Shown one piece after another: positions 11,105-21,646 of a stretch of DNA of 64,000 nt. Both the position numbers and the translations under genes were made by a program. Under the pieces are notes generated by a model. That model had not been told where the DNA came from. It ran no database searches and worked only from the letters and a program-made list of their open reading frames with translations. The stretch is from positions 518,501 through 582,500 of the forward strand of contig NW_019028982.1 in NCBI RefSeq assembly GCF_002105155.1. Direction: 5' to 3'. The stretch comes from Lobosporangium transversale (taxonomy: Eukaryota > Mortierellomycota > Mortierellomycetes > Mortierellales > Mortierellaceae). Numbering within the stretch: the first letter of the stretch is position 1; every line of letters starts with the position of its first letter.

Positions 11105-13158
11105 ATTCTTTAATCTTTAACAATATCTCTATTTACTAAAGTCCTAAGGGCACAGCACAAGACATTACGAACCTGATAATAATTTAAATAGATGCGGTTT
11201 ATACCCTTCTAAAAATGACTAAACCTCAATAATGGATTGCTTCTACTATTGATGTATGATGTAATTGATGGATTCCTTCAAACATCGTCCAAGGGCTTAA
11301 GCGTATGCCTTCCAGAAATAACTAGACTTCAATGATGGGTTACATCAGCTATTGATAGGGTCTAAACGTTTCCCATGAGCCTAATCTGTCTGTGCGTTCC
11401 AATGAAAAGAAACGAAAATAAGATGTGGGTGCGTTGACAGAAATGTACAAAGGAGATGTGAAGGGATATGGCTTTCATCGTGTCCCTTTTACATATACCT
11501 TGCCGCATATAACTCAGCCTTTCACTTTCTATTATGTAAGGTCATTGCTATGAAGGATTGTAATGCTATCATGGCTTTCATGAAATACTAAGCTTCTGAC
11601 AGGAAGTTGAGTTGAGAAGGAGGCTCCCTCAATACCTCCTTCTGTCCCACCTATCTCTGGACAAAAGAGTGAAAAAAGAAAGCTAGTGAAAAAGCCTACT
11701 CCGCCTTCATAAAGGAAGCCAAGCAAGGAAGAATGAAACTGTTCTGTCATTCCGTCGACCCCAAGTGGCAGAAGGCAGGAGATAACAGTCTTTTCTGCGC
11801 TTCCTAAACGATGAGGAAGGAAATATAAACTTATTACTTTTCTTTCAGCTACTTTTGAGGACCCTTTGCTCCCTGCCTTCGTTGTTCATTTCAAGCTATC
11901 TCTTCTCTTCTGCGCTTGGCTGCGTATACTGCCAAGTCACTTGACTGCTCTTTCTGTTGGAACAAGCCATGAAGCCTCAGTACTTGACGTGTGGTATGAG
12001 GTCTAGCCAACATAGTCAATTTAGGCCCATGTGTTGCAGCCAGAAGATCCTATGATCATAAGAACGCATATGAGTAGGGATAGGCGCAGCTTGCTGCCTT
12101 GAAGGTTTACGACCTTTTTTTTTAGAAAAAAAAAAAAAAAAAAATGAATGTGATCTATGGATCTATGAGGATCTATGAGGATCTCTATTTAATGCTAATC
12201 GTTATCCGGATTCAATTGATAACATACGGTTTCATTCAATTTTCCATACCTTGATTAATAGGCAGTGGAGCTCCATTTTTATGGCCTGGGTTGAATTATG
12301 ACGAATAAATGTACCCTTCGCCAATTGGGCCTTCAGCCTACAGCGTATCTACGCTGCATGAAAATAGTAGACCAATGAAATCTTTTCTATTTTGAATACA
12401 AGGTTGTGTTGGATGTTGCCTAAATAGGGCTGATGAACCTCAGAATCAAGTACCTACCGTGAACCAATGCAGATTTTGTACCGAGCGTCACGCCAAAAGC
12501 AATATTGTGGTTAAGTTTGGCTAGTTTTTATGTGGATGTTTGCTGCTAGAATGCAAAATAAATAATAATAAAATCAGCCATTCTTTTCTTCTCCATGAAT
12601 ATAAGGTTTTATGTTGGTATACTGATATAGGGTCAGGGCCGATCTAAGAGTATCGCCTGCACCATGGAGGAGGGCTTTTATGAAAGGATAGTGGCTAGTG
12701 GTGTCGCCTCCATTCCTTCAGGCTTTCATTTGATGGGGTAATCCAGTGTACCACCTATAGGCTGTTCATAGAGCTTGAAAAAGTGCATAAAGCCCTCTAC
12801 TCACGCACCAGGGCCCTCACACTGCTGTGCGATCCCCAGCTATTTGATTTGATAAGTCAACTTTTCCGAAAGAGATGGTGCACTGGGCTAATAACAGTAT
12901 CAGTAACTATGTGAAGAGTTGAATATGCAACAAAGAAAAAGAAGTAAAGAAGGAGAACGGGCCTGTGGCGTAATTACCAGGGTAACCATGGCGGGCAGAT
13001 GGGTTGTTTAAAAGACCTTGGCTCTTATTTGAGTTTAATCACTTTATATTATATAGTATATGTATAGTTATTACTTGAATACTCAAATGAGTGCCTCCAA
13101 GTTTTGTTATCGCCATAAGGTAAATGGACATCACGAGGGAAGCACTAGATTGGTAGGA

Positions 13159-13176
13159 CCGTGAGCGAAGCTACGG
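13159..13176. repeat. Short hairpin related to the Helitron-end hairpin at 21427
   Basis: CCGTGAGCGAAGCTACGG folds as a stem with a GAA loop and one bulged base. It is followed by GTCGCTCGT. The hairpin at 21427-21443 has the same loop and stem ends and is followed by a similar TCTCCGGCTCGT. This copy may mark the end of another, fully decayed Helitron-like element. Confidence 0.4.
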
Positions 13177-13460
13177 GTCGCTCGTATAGTTCTCTACTGT
13201 CTTTGCATTAAAGCAAACAAAATCTAGGCCCAATCTATGCCACGCACTATGACTAACAACAATTCACCAAAGGTAATTATAAAAAAAAAAGCCCTGACGC
13301 CTTTAGATAAATGGATAAATATCCTGAGAAGGATACTTTAGCAGTGAAGTAAAGAACTGCTACCAAGCTGAGAAATTACGAAAGAATCATTCAACTACTT
13401 CGTGTAACAAACACATTTTAACCCGTAGAGCAGTACAACAACGTGTACCACTTCACGCGG

Positions 13461-13980
13461 TCAGGATGCATGCCGCTCAAAAGCAAGTTTGTCTCCACAG
13501 TTCATACATGTTTCATATGTTTTACATGAGAATGGCACGTAAAACTGTGTATGTCATATATACAATCCATTTTCTAGCTTCTTCCCTTGACAACAAAAAA
13601 AGCAAACATAAGAAAAATCGACTGAGCAACAGTTTATTGAATGATGATGACTACGTCTATGGGAACTCGTAATGAAAGGAAAAAAGTGAGTTTTTTTTTT
13701 TTCCTCCTTGGGATGACACGAAGGAACGACATGAATACCGAGTTTGCTAACTCAAAAAATCAGCCTGTTCTGTCTGTTTCTTTGTTTCTGCTGATGAGAT
13801 TTACAACATTAGTATGTAGACAAAGTGGGCATTTTTTTGATCTGCACGCCACTTTACGATGCATGTTAGTGGCACAGAAACCTTTCTCGTGCTCTTTGTG
13901 CTTTGTGCCACAAATAATATTCGCCCTCATTTTTCTCGTTCCACATGTCTCTCCACAAATATGTATTTGCTCAGAAAGTT
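13461..13980 (-). pseudogene. Possible decayed or spliced gene for a Cys-rich, Zn-binding-like protein
   Basis: On the minus strand a frame open from 14002 to a TGA at 13760-13762 contains eight Cys plus several His: CGETCGT, IICGTKHKEHEKGFC, VACRSKKCPLC. It could start as an exon after the TAG at 13983-13981. In another frame, 13526-13461 reads CKTYETCMNCGDK and then a stop. The paired CxxC/CxxxC spacing suggests a zinc-binding domain spread over two exons of one gene or remnants of one. There is no good start codon and no recognised family. Confidence 0.3.
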
Positions 13981-14569
13981 CTAGGAAGCATATATGAAGA
14001 CATTACATTTAAATGAGGCCATTCCTCACAACAGAGAAAGTAGCACAAACCAGATACAAACAAACAACAGCCTTGTATGATTCCATCATATTTTAAAGAG
14101 GGTGAGGGCGAGGGAAGAAATACAGCACAATAAACCATAAAAAATAAAGATAAGACAAAGACATTGCTTCAATGTGCTGACTAAAGTGATATGTCAAGAC
14201 AAAATGAAGGATTGCCACTTTCTACCCGAGTTCCTAGAGCCATGGATCAGAGCTATACAACAGTAAGAGAGACGAGTACATAGTATGAGTTACTACAAGA
14301 GGATATTCTTTATCATATCTACGATGCTTAAGATTAATGGAACAAAGTTTGTGGTATTTCTGAAAGGACCAGATAAGGGTGTTACAAAATGTCTAAGCTT
14401 TTATCTTATAATCCATAGGATATAAACAAGTCTAACTGATCAGGGATGCGTACTCGTACTCTTCTTTTTATTTAGTTTCATGCACCCTTTGGTTTTTTTG
14501 ACCTCGAAGCCAGGAAGGTTGCACTCTCCGGAAATCTACGACAAGTCCTTCTGCCACATTCATACCATA

Positions 14570-16279
14570 TTATTCATCCTCTTCGCGCAAAAACAGCTGC
14601 TCCTCTCTGTAAAACACTGTCTCATTTAATTGTACAGTCTTCAATACAGGTAAATGGAGGCCATGGCTGAATGGCAATGATGATAATGATGACGATGACT
14701 CAACTGGCCCTGTATTGCCGTTATTACCATTATTGTTACTACTGGTGTTATTCAGGTATGAAAGAAATCGCCGTTTCATCGGTCCATCCATGACTGCCAT
14801 ACAAAATTCTGTAGAATCCAATCCTGGAGTTAAAAACCATCCTTCGTCTCGATATTCATGATGACACAGCTTGAGTGGCTCCTTCGACACCATTTTCCTT
14901 ACAGCAGGATCAGGTCCATCTGACGTATTTTCAGACATACCAACAGTGATAGTACTTCCCGAAGTCCGGTATCCATCCAAGACCAAGCTCTCGAGGCGTC
15001 GACAGGCCCAAGGCTGCTGTTCATCCATCAAGATATTGAATTCTTGGATGTGGCACTGCATACCAGTGACCTTTAGTTTCCTTAATTGAGCGCAGCTAGT
15101 TAAGATTTTAACAAGTGCAGGCATTTGAAGCGACGGAATATTGTCATTATCCCATGCCTCTCTACGGAAATTACAGCTTAGTCGTATACATTCCAACGTC
15201 GATGCATGCTCCAAAATTGCCCCCAGCATGTATGAATCCAGTCCGTCGGGTAGACTAAGTTTTATAGATTGTAGGTGTTGAGCGCTGTCCTTAAATAAAG
15301 ACGCATAGGTGGCTGCGTCCGGGAAATATCCATACTTGTGACGCATCGAGTATCCTTCAATGTAGGTCAGCTCCTTCAATCGAGGACAATACGCTCGTAA
15401 GGTTGCCGTCAATTGCTTTAGGTCAAATTCTTCAATATCGACGGTGAGCTGGAGGGATTCAAGTGCAGGACAGATGCTGGGCAACAGCACTGCAGCCCTG
15501 CTCTGACTCCAGTCTAGTAACATCTGCAGACGTGTCAGGCGAGGGAGCTCAAGTAGCGGCTTTTCTATACTAATGGAGCAGCTTTCGTTGTTGCTGTCAT
15601 TGATTATACCACCGTTGCAATTTTTACTGTTTTTCGTGATCGTGATATTATTATTGTTTACGCAAGCGGAAAAAAATAAGTTCTTATCAAACCCAGCTAT
15701 TGACTCCATTACCAGGGTTCTTAGCGATCCTCTTGAAGTAACAAAGATGTCGTAAAGCAGGTCATTGTTCATGATCCATCGCTTCAAATCTAATTCTTCT
15801 AAACAAGGCAGATTCTTGAGTGCTTTCTGGTATGGCAGTGCGATTTCTTTGACCATAAAATATCCTGGCCATGTGAGTTGTTTTAACTGTGACCCTTGAT
15901 TGACCCAAAGTAGGCCCGACAACGTATCGGTGAGCTCATGAAGAACCAACCCAACAAGGTTTGTAGGCGGAGCGTGCTTTTCAAATGGTAAATCATCATC
16001 CTTTATTTTACCATAGGACTCATACCAACGAAACAAATGGGAGCGGGATCTGAACGCAGCGAGATGAGGAGGGTCGATGAAATGCTCAATGCAGTAGCAA
16101 TAAAGGTGAGGTAGGAAGCATCGGTACCATAGACGACAAACAAGGAGACAGGGAAGCATATTATAAGCAGTGTAAAACCTGGGAGGTGGACTAGATGGGT
16201 CATATGTGGGGATCGCACGTGCTATAATATCGAGGATCTCAGGCAGATGAAGTGCTTTTTGAGTGGCGGTGGGTGACAT
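14570..16279 (-). CDS. F-box/leucine-rich repeat-like protein, 569 aa
   Basis: A single exon from ATG 16279 to TAA 14570-14572 encodes 569 residues. An upstream in-frame TTG exists, but the ATG at 16279 puts the F-box in its usual place near the N-terminus (residues about 10-60: LHLPEILDIIARAI, then LLVCRLWYRCFLPHLY). The rest consists of irregular LRR-like segments (LTRLQML, LESLQLTV, LKELTYIE, LRKLKVTG). Interrupting them are an Asn-rich loop near residues 210-230 and a Ser/Asn-rich stretch near the end. F-box proteins link substrates to SCF ubiquitin ligases through Skp1; the LRR region would choose the substrate, which is unknown. It is divergently arranged with another F-box gene starting at 17047. 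Confidence 0.8.
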   Translation of the reverse strand: MSPTATQKALHLPEILDIIARAIPTYDPSSPPPRFYTAYNMLPCLLVCRLWYRCFLPHLYCYCIEHFIDPPHLAAFRSRSHLFRWYESYGKIKDDDLPFEKHAPPTNLVGLVLHELTDTLSGLLWVNQGSQLKQLTWPGYFMVKEIALPYQKALKNLPCLEELDLKRWIMNNDLLYDIFVTSRGSLRTLVMESIAGFDKNLFFSACVNNNNITITKNSKNCNGGIINDSNNESCSISIEKPLLELPRLTRLQMLLDWSQSRAAVLLPSICPALESLQLTVDIEEFDLKQLTATLRAYCPRLKELTYIEGYSMRHKYGYFPDAATYASLFKDSAQHLQSIKLSLPDGLDSYMLGAILEHASTLECIRLSCNFRREAWDNDNIPSLQMPALVKILTSCAQLRKLKVTGMQCHIQEFNILMDEQQPWACRRLESLVLDGYRTSGSTITVGMSENTSDGPDPAVRKMVSKEPLKLCHHEYRDEGWFLTPGLDSTEFCMAVMDGPMKRRFLSYLNNTSSNNNGNNGNTGPVESSSSLSSLPFSHGLHLPVLKTVQLNETVFYREEQLFLREEDE

Positions 16280-17046
16280 AGTTAAAAAAAAACGATAGCG
16301 TTGAAACTTTGACGAGTACGTTGTCAAGAAGGAAGTAGAGGGAAGAAAAGAGAAGTAAGCAAGTAAGCAACAAGTGTTTTGTGACTAAATAAAAGCCACA
16401 TGAGCAATGTCAACAGTTTGGCTTCGCCTCAAAAAAAATGGATCGATGATTTTTGCTCTCTGATTATCAGATCGAGCATAAGAGTGATTTATGGTAACTA
16501 TCCAGGTCGGTCCTGAAATAGCCACATTCACGGTACAATATCTAGTCATGTCGTAACCCATTGAGTCACACGCTGGAAGAACTCTGTGAATTCAGAACCA
16601 ATGAATCCAAACCCGTTAAGGACTATAAAATCGGTCCCAATTGGGAACAAAGAGCTTCGACTATGTTGTTTCGATGAAATATGGTTGATCAGCATACTTG
16701 GAAAGACAAAGTGAATAGCGTTCCAAAAAGGCCACTTTAAATGAATGACAATAGTGATGTATTAAAGAGAATAATCTTTTTTTGGTTAAGAATTCATCAG
16801 GAAAAAAGAATCATGGAATCAGAAATAAAGAAGTGAGGATCACATTTGTCATTTGGAAACCTTTTTTTTTCTGTTCTCCACTGCATATCATACGACGCGA
16901 TATCCCAAAGACAAAGTTTGTACCATGTCCATCACCATGACAGGCTATGACCGCACAGGTCTCAGGTAAATATTTATGAAACCGCTGTTAATACTTTTTT
17001 AAGGTCATTGCATCCTAGTCTCATTCATCTCCAATTACAAGAAATC
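16280..17046. promoter_or_regulatory. Shared 767-bp intergenic region between two divergent F-box genes
   Basis: Both flanking genes point away from this region, so it must hold both promoters. It is AT-rich with short T-runs and no ORF of note. No clear TATA box was found for either gene close to its ATG. Confidence 0.6.
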
Positions 17047-19233
17047 ATGAACTCCATCTCTCATCTCCTTCGAATCACCACCGGCATATCTCTTGATAAA
17101 AATAATACTCTAGCGCAAGAGGCGCTCCAGTTCGAGCGAAGCACTGTAACGCCAGGTGGAAAGGCAGCAGCGCATGCTGCTACTGTTCCTCCAGAGATCA
17201 TTCATTTGATCGTCAACTATCTTGATAACAAAGATCTGGTTAAAGTGATCACCCTCAATTGGACATGGGCACATATCGCTGCCGCCAAGCTGTGGCAAGA
17301 GGTCCATTTCACTGTCAACGCTCACAGAATCGTGTTCCTCATCACCAAAAGTATTCCTCCTCTTGTTCCAACAGACGAATTGCTGCAGTTATCGTCTGGC
17401 GAAACTTCGTCCTCAATTGCATCATCATCTCCAAGCGCTGATTTGAGCTCTTCGTCTCCCCCAGCTGGCTGCCTCTCATCAATGGATTCGTCGGAGAATC
17501 AAGCTCCATCAAGAAGAAATTCATATCCATGGCCAACTCTCTTGCCTTACCACTCTATGGTCCAGTCATTAAAAGTATCACTGTCGAGCACAGACATGAT
17601 CCAAGACCTTATGGAAATTATTCCGTGTTGTTCAGAATTGAGATCGTTCTCAATTCAATCTGCTGTGCCCACAGAGGACCTCTTGATGCGAGGTGTCATT
17701 GCCTCTGCTTGCAATGACTTTATTGACCCATTGCATGAGATTCGTACATCTGTATCACCTGCATCAATAGCCAAGCAATTCTCTCATGCAGCCATACCAC
17801 CATCTCGTCAGCATCACACTCATGTTCACACGCTCAGTGTTGATCCATACAATTTGACAACAGCTCCGCGTGCAGGGCTTCGGGCGACAGATGATGAAAC
17901 TATCATGGCATCAACCACATCTCAAAGTGGGATCCTGTTTAAGCTACTGGCCAAGTCATGCCCAAAACTAGAAAAGCTGTGGTTCTCAGGTTTTCATCCA
18001 GTATCTGTTTTAGGCGCTCCAACAGATCTCAGATCTCGTCCCGCGAACAATTTTGACGCCATTTTAGACTATGATCTAGGAAAGCTATCTTCATCTCCTC
18101 ATATGCATGTAAATGGCGGTGCTGAGCATGCGGGTACCTCAATGGCATTTGTTCAACCACCCATCGCAGCCACCTCTAATGACGATGGACATCACACAGT
18201 TCCATATGCAGCTAATTCTACATGTAGCACTACCACTAACCCCAGTACTACTTCTATTCATCCTTCCTGGACCAATACAGGGTCTAGTGCTATCCCACCA
18301 TTACCTACTTTCACCCGCAGCAACATTTGTGGACAGTCTATGATTAACATTCTTCAGTTTGTGGACTGCACACTTCCATCACAATACCTTCTCACCATGA
18401 TTCAGCATTCCCTTCCTAACCTTACAGCTCTCCATTTGACGCAATGTTGGCCAAAGGGCCCTATAAATGGATCGTTCCTAGTATCTCTAGCCAAGATTTG
18501 TCCAGGACTGCGTGATATCACGTTACATGCTACACAGTCTCATCGGGCTGTGGTCTCGTCCGAACATGTATTACAAATGTTGAAAGGTCTAGAGGATGGG
18601 CAAATACGGCGTACTGCAGAGATTGAAGCGTCTGTCCTGGGCCCAATTACATCTGCTGGATACAGGCCATATAGCAGGCTTAATGGCGAAGATGCGAGCG
18701 TGGGCTCCAGTGCAGGTGTCAATGCAGGAGCTGTATCATTAGCAGAATTCCCGTTAGGTGCTTTAAGTGGGTCAAAATACAATACCCTCTCTATCTCATC
18801 AACAGCAGCCACAGCTAGCTCATTATCTATGCCTAGCTCTAATTCGAGTTCATCCTCTGCGCTGGCCAACCTGCCGTCATCAACATTCCCACCAGCAGAG
18901 TCCAAATACAATGGTGGAGATATCAGAACTGACTCTCAGGACCAGCCTGTAGACATTTATGGGTCATTACGGTCATTGGATTCCTTGCCTCAAATAGCCT
19001 CCGCCCTCGAGTCGGTTTCAATCTGGTTTACACACTCAATATTAGACCAAGCTATTACAGATGAACTGGCAAATTCAGAGCGGCATCCAAAATTGATACG
19101 TGTAGTGTTTGGAAGCGAAGATACGTTTGATTCAGGCGAAGAGTGTATCAAACAGTTGCGTCAGCGTCGTCCAGAACTGGCCATTTGCTCTTGGGTTGGA
19201 TATGGTGATGCTGGTGAAGACAACTATGATTAG
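17047..19233 (+). CDS. F-box-like protein with Ser/Thr-rich insertions, 728 aa
   Basis: A single exon from ATG 17047 to TAG 19233. An in-frame TTG at 17008 is not needed. An F-box-like segment lies at about residues 47-90 (VPPEIIHLIVNYLDNKDLV, then WTWAHIAAAKLWQEVHF). Long Ser/Thr-rich, probably disordered, blocks follow at about residues 125-165, 385-430 and 580-640, separated by short leucine-rich helices (LRSFSIQ, LEKLWFSG, LTALHLTQCWP, LRDITLHA). The C-terminus has a conserved-looking acidic and hydrophobic end (RPELAICSWVGYGD). The expected role is substrate receptor of an SCF ubiquitin ligase; the target is unknown. LRR regularity is weaker than in the gene on the other strand. Confidence 0.75.
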   Translation: MNSISHLLRITTGISLDKNNTLAQEALQFERSTVTPGGKAAAHAATVPPEIIHLIVNYLDNKDLVKVITLNWTWAHIAAAKLWQEVHFTVNAHRIVFLITKSIPPLVPTDELLQLSSGETSSSIASSSPSADLSSSSPPAGCLSSMDSSENQAPSRRNSYPWPTLLPYHSMVQSLKVSLSSTDMIQDLMEIIPCCSELRSFSIQSAVPTEDLLMRGVIASACNDFIDPLHEIRTSVSPASIAKQFSHAAIPPSRQHHTHVHTLSVDPYNLTTAPRAGLRATDDETIMASTTSQSGILFKLLAKSCPKLEKLWFSGFHPVSVLGAPTDLRSRPANNFDAILDYDLGKLSSSPHMHVNGGAEHAGTSMAFVQPPIAATSNDDGHHTVPYAANSTCSTTTNPSTTSIHPSWTNTGSSAIPPLPTFTRSNICGQSMINILQFVDCTLPSQYLLTMIQHSLPNLTALHLTQCWPKGPINGSFLVSLAKICPGLRDITLHATQSHRAVVSSEHVLQMLKGLEDGQIRRTAEIEASVLGPITSAGYRPYSRLNGEDASVGSSAGVNAGAVSLAEFPLGALSGSKYNTLSISSTAATASSLSMPSSNSSSSSALANLPSSTFPPAESKYNGGDIRTDSQDQPVDIYGSLRSLDSLPQIASALESVSIWFTHSILDQAITDELANSERHPKLIRVVFGSEDTFDSGEECIKQLRQRRPELAICSWVGYGDAGEDNYD

Positions 19234-19591
19234 ATGATAAAATGATAGATACTATTTCTCTTTGTATTTTTAATTTTATTATATCCTATTGTCTTATTTA
19301 TATTTATTTTATTCAGAGTATGGTTAATCTTATTCTATTTATACTATTAAGATACATGTAATGAATGAAAGCAAATATGGAGCCAAGGTTGATAAATGCT
19401 TTATTTCCTCACCTCTGCTCCGCGAAAGTGAGTGAACCTAGCAGGCACTGAGTAGATATTTTTGTCTATTGCTATTGATGCACAAAGCCCTAATAAATAG
19501 CTAGCTGGGCCCAAAGCAGCTATGTGAAAGGTCTTTTCACTCATTTTCACTTAATGACGACGCTCCCATCTGGTATGCTTTGCCGCTATTA
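19234..19591. other. Spacer after the F-box gene, left flank of a transposon
   Basis: It contains the probable 3' UTR (AT-rich to about 19380). The remainder has no open frame of interest and ends at the TA target duplication (19590-19591) of the Tc1/mariner element. Confidence 0.5.
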
Positions 19592-20274
19592 TCCCTTTGA
19601 CCAATTGAGTGTGCTATTTTATATATCATTGGTGCTATTTTACCAACCAACTGAGCAAAGTGGCTTACCAATTTTACTTAACTTTCAAACCAAATTCGCT
19701 TAAGTTTTATTCAACTGTAATATCGACCCAGAGGTTCACCTCTGAGTGCTATTGATATGTTCCTATTGACCTCACGCATCCACCCACAGCACATTGAGGG
19801 GGTAATACAGTATCATATTTCGAAGACTTGCCTCAACGTGCTCTGTTAACATTTCTTGCTTATCTATCTAACTCTTGGATCCTTACATCGGCCTTAACAT
19901 GACCAAAGACCCATTCAGTCGTATTGAAGCGAGGGGTATATGGGGGTAGGAACAAGAATGTAAGACCATGGCTTTCAATTACTTTTTTGATCTCTGGGCT
20001 TTTGCGGAACTTGACATTGTCCATTACTATTACCCTTGGCGCTTGGAGACTTGGGTGTATGTGTTGAGGCATGTATCCATTGAATGGTGTATATGTTGAT
20101 AGATGTGTTGAGTGTGTCTAGATATATATCAACAAACAGTTACGAGTTAAAATGATTTAAAAGTGAGCACATTTGGTTGACATGTTAAGTGGAGTTGGGA
20201 TTTATTTAAGCGAATCTTCTAGCAACTTAAGCTAATTTCCTAAAAATATAAGCACACTAAACTGACCAAAGGGA
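19592..20274 (-). mobile_element. Tc1/mariner-family element, internally deleted (683 bp)
   Basis: The left end begins TCCCTTTGACCAATTGAG and the right end, read inward on the other strand, begins TCCCTTTGGTCAGTTTAG. The first 24 bases match at 20 positions. Each end is flanked by TA (19590-19591 and 20275-20276), the duplication that Tc1/mariner elements make. A second similar block (ATTCGCTTAA) occurs inside each end. At 683 bp it is far shorter than an autonomous element, and it holds only the 3' part of a transposase frame on the minus strand. It must therefore be non-autonomous. Confidence 0.8.
19860..20072 (-). pseudogene. Tc1/mariner (IS630-type, DDE_3) transposase fragment
   Basis: The frame encodes about 70 residues with the last two catalytic positions of a DDE transposase: Asp in VIVMDNVKFRKS and the third acidic residue in PPYTPRFNTTEWVFGHVK. 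The PPYTP...N..E motif is diagnostic of the IS630-Tc1-mariner superfamily. In-frame sequence continues upstream to a TAG at about 20121-20123, so the first catalytic Asp and the DNA-binding domain are missing. It lies wholly inside the delimited element and cannot be active. Confidence 0.85.
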
Positions 20275-20336
20275 TATCAAAGACATCTCCATGAGATATG
20301 AATACGGACGTGGTCACGTTTATCCTTCCCAATTAA

Positions 20337-20522
20337 CGGTATATCTTAATATCTTTTCCAACAAACGATGTTAAGGAGATCTTCGATAGGATGGAACAGT
20401 GGTCTAAGTTGGAGCTCAGTAGAGTCGCTCTAAGCAAGTTCGATATTGAGTCATTTCTTCAAAACATGCCTTATACCCATATATTAAAAAAAGACGAAAA
20501 AATTAGGTGTCTGCGAAATTAG
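20337..20522 (+). pseudogene. 61-codon coding-like fragment, helical
   Basis: A frame open from after a TAA (20334-20336) to TAG 20520-20522 reads like a helical protein segment (FDRMEQWSKLELSRVALSKF, then a DIESFLQNMPY stretch and KKDEKIR). The pattern faintly recalls TFIIS-N/LEDGF-type helical domains, but this is only an impression. It lies 60 bp outside the Tc1/mariner element, has no flanking exon that I could join, and is probably a gene relic. Confidence 0.25.
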
Positions 20523-20997
20523 GTGACTGCCTTCGGGTACCATAAATAAGCAACAGCTTGAGCATTCACTCATCTGTGGGTAACAAGAATCTGGGTGGCA
20601 AGGATCTCATTTAATTGGAGAATGGGTATCCAGTATAGAGTGATTGGATATTGGCTGTTTTTACCAAGAGTCAAAATGTGATTCGTTGTCCCTTAATTTA
20701 TTTTGAAACTTTAAATCAGCGTCCACTATGCACTGTAGATTTGTTTTACTGTTCTAATTCCTCAACACACCTTATTCTGAGTCCCTGCTTTAATTTTCCT
20801 CAGACCTTTTTTTTCATTGCTTTCGTTTATTTTATCTGCTAAAAAAAAAAAAAAAAAAAAAAAAGCCTGCCAAACGTTTTACACGTTCGTCGTCGGCTGC
20901 ATCTCCTAGAAGCCAGTTGCCTACCAAGTGCCCTCGCTCTATTTATGGTGACTCGAACCACTCGGAAGCCGTTTCTCCGTCGGACAGCTTCACATCA

Positions 20998-21169
20998 GAG
21001 TTATGCAGACGCCAACTTCCAATCAAGCCAGCCTTCGCCATGGCCATCTCTACGTTGCTTTATCACAGTGTACTGACCCAAACAATCTTAAGGTGCTGGT
21101 CGGGAATGGAAAGGTAGAAGATAAGTCTGGGATATACACCCAAACATTGTCTTCAAGGGTGCTTTGTAG
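20998..21169 (+). pseudogene. Helitron (PIF1-like) helicase C-terminal fragment
   Basis: Two frames carry recognisable pieces of a Helitron helicase end. In one (21001-21045) it reads CRRQLPIKPAFAMA, the motif before the last helicase motifs. In another (from 21036) it reads HGHLYVALSQCTDPNNLKVL, motif VI, and then SGIYTQ. A third frame then gives IVFKGAL and a natural-looking TAG at 21167-21169. The expected NKAQGQ region between the first two pieces is missing. The join lies at CCATGGCC, so a deletion of about 20-30 codons is likely, plus a one-base frameshift near 21150. A poly-A tract (20841-20864) and degenerate in-frame residues precede it. It is clearly dead. Confidence 0.75.
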
Positions 21170-21426
21170 TCGCAATATCTTTGGTCTTCAGGTATTCTGT
21201 CGCTTCTTCATCTCCAAGTCATTCACGTCGACTTTCAGCTCATCTCCATTGTTATTCTATCTGATATTATTTCGCCAGATGTGTATTTTACTTTGTATTT
21301 TATTTGTATTTTACTTTGTATTTTTTTTTATATTTTACTTTATATTTTTTTCTGGTACGATAATGATAACCTATTATGTTGTTCTCACAAAATAATTTAT
21401 TGAGTTTTTTACGAGGCAAGAGCAGG

Positions 21427-21443
21427 CCGTGGCGAAGCCACGG
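21427..21443. repeat. Perfect 7-bp stem hairpin, candidate Helitron 3' end
   Basis: CCGTGGC-GAA-GCCACGG is a perfect palindrome with a 3-base loop. It lies 258 bp after the helicase stop, where the terminal hairpin of a Helitron is expected. The usual CTRR end is not present nearby; GGCTCG then T follows. It could instead belong to an unrelated repeat or form the terminator of the converging protease gene. Confidence 0.45.
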
Positions 21444-21646
21444 TCTCCGGCTCGTGTCCTTTATTCCAGCAACATTTGACTGTTGATGATTGTGAATGCA
21501 TTGAATTCATGTATATTTTCTCTTTATTTGTGTACAATAGATGCAAATATATATACAATGTAGGTGGATATGGTAAAGAAGATACAATAATAAACACATA
21601 AATCTATTCACTTCTCTCTCCCTTTTCTCGCCTTCGCGGTTCCCCC

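Larger units (their letters stand above)
10631..14569. other. 3.9-kb gene-poor spacer
   Basis: AT-rich sequence with several short tandem repeats (entries below), an A-tract near 12125-12144, and two diverged copies of a roughly 60-bp segment near 11190-11250 and 11290-11360. A hairpin at 13159 and a possible decayed Cys-rich gene at 13461-13980 are listed separately. No other gene is supported. Confidence 0.5.
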
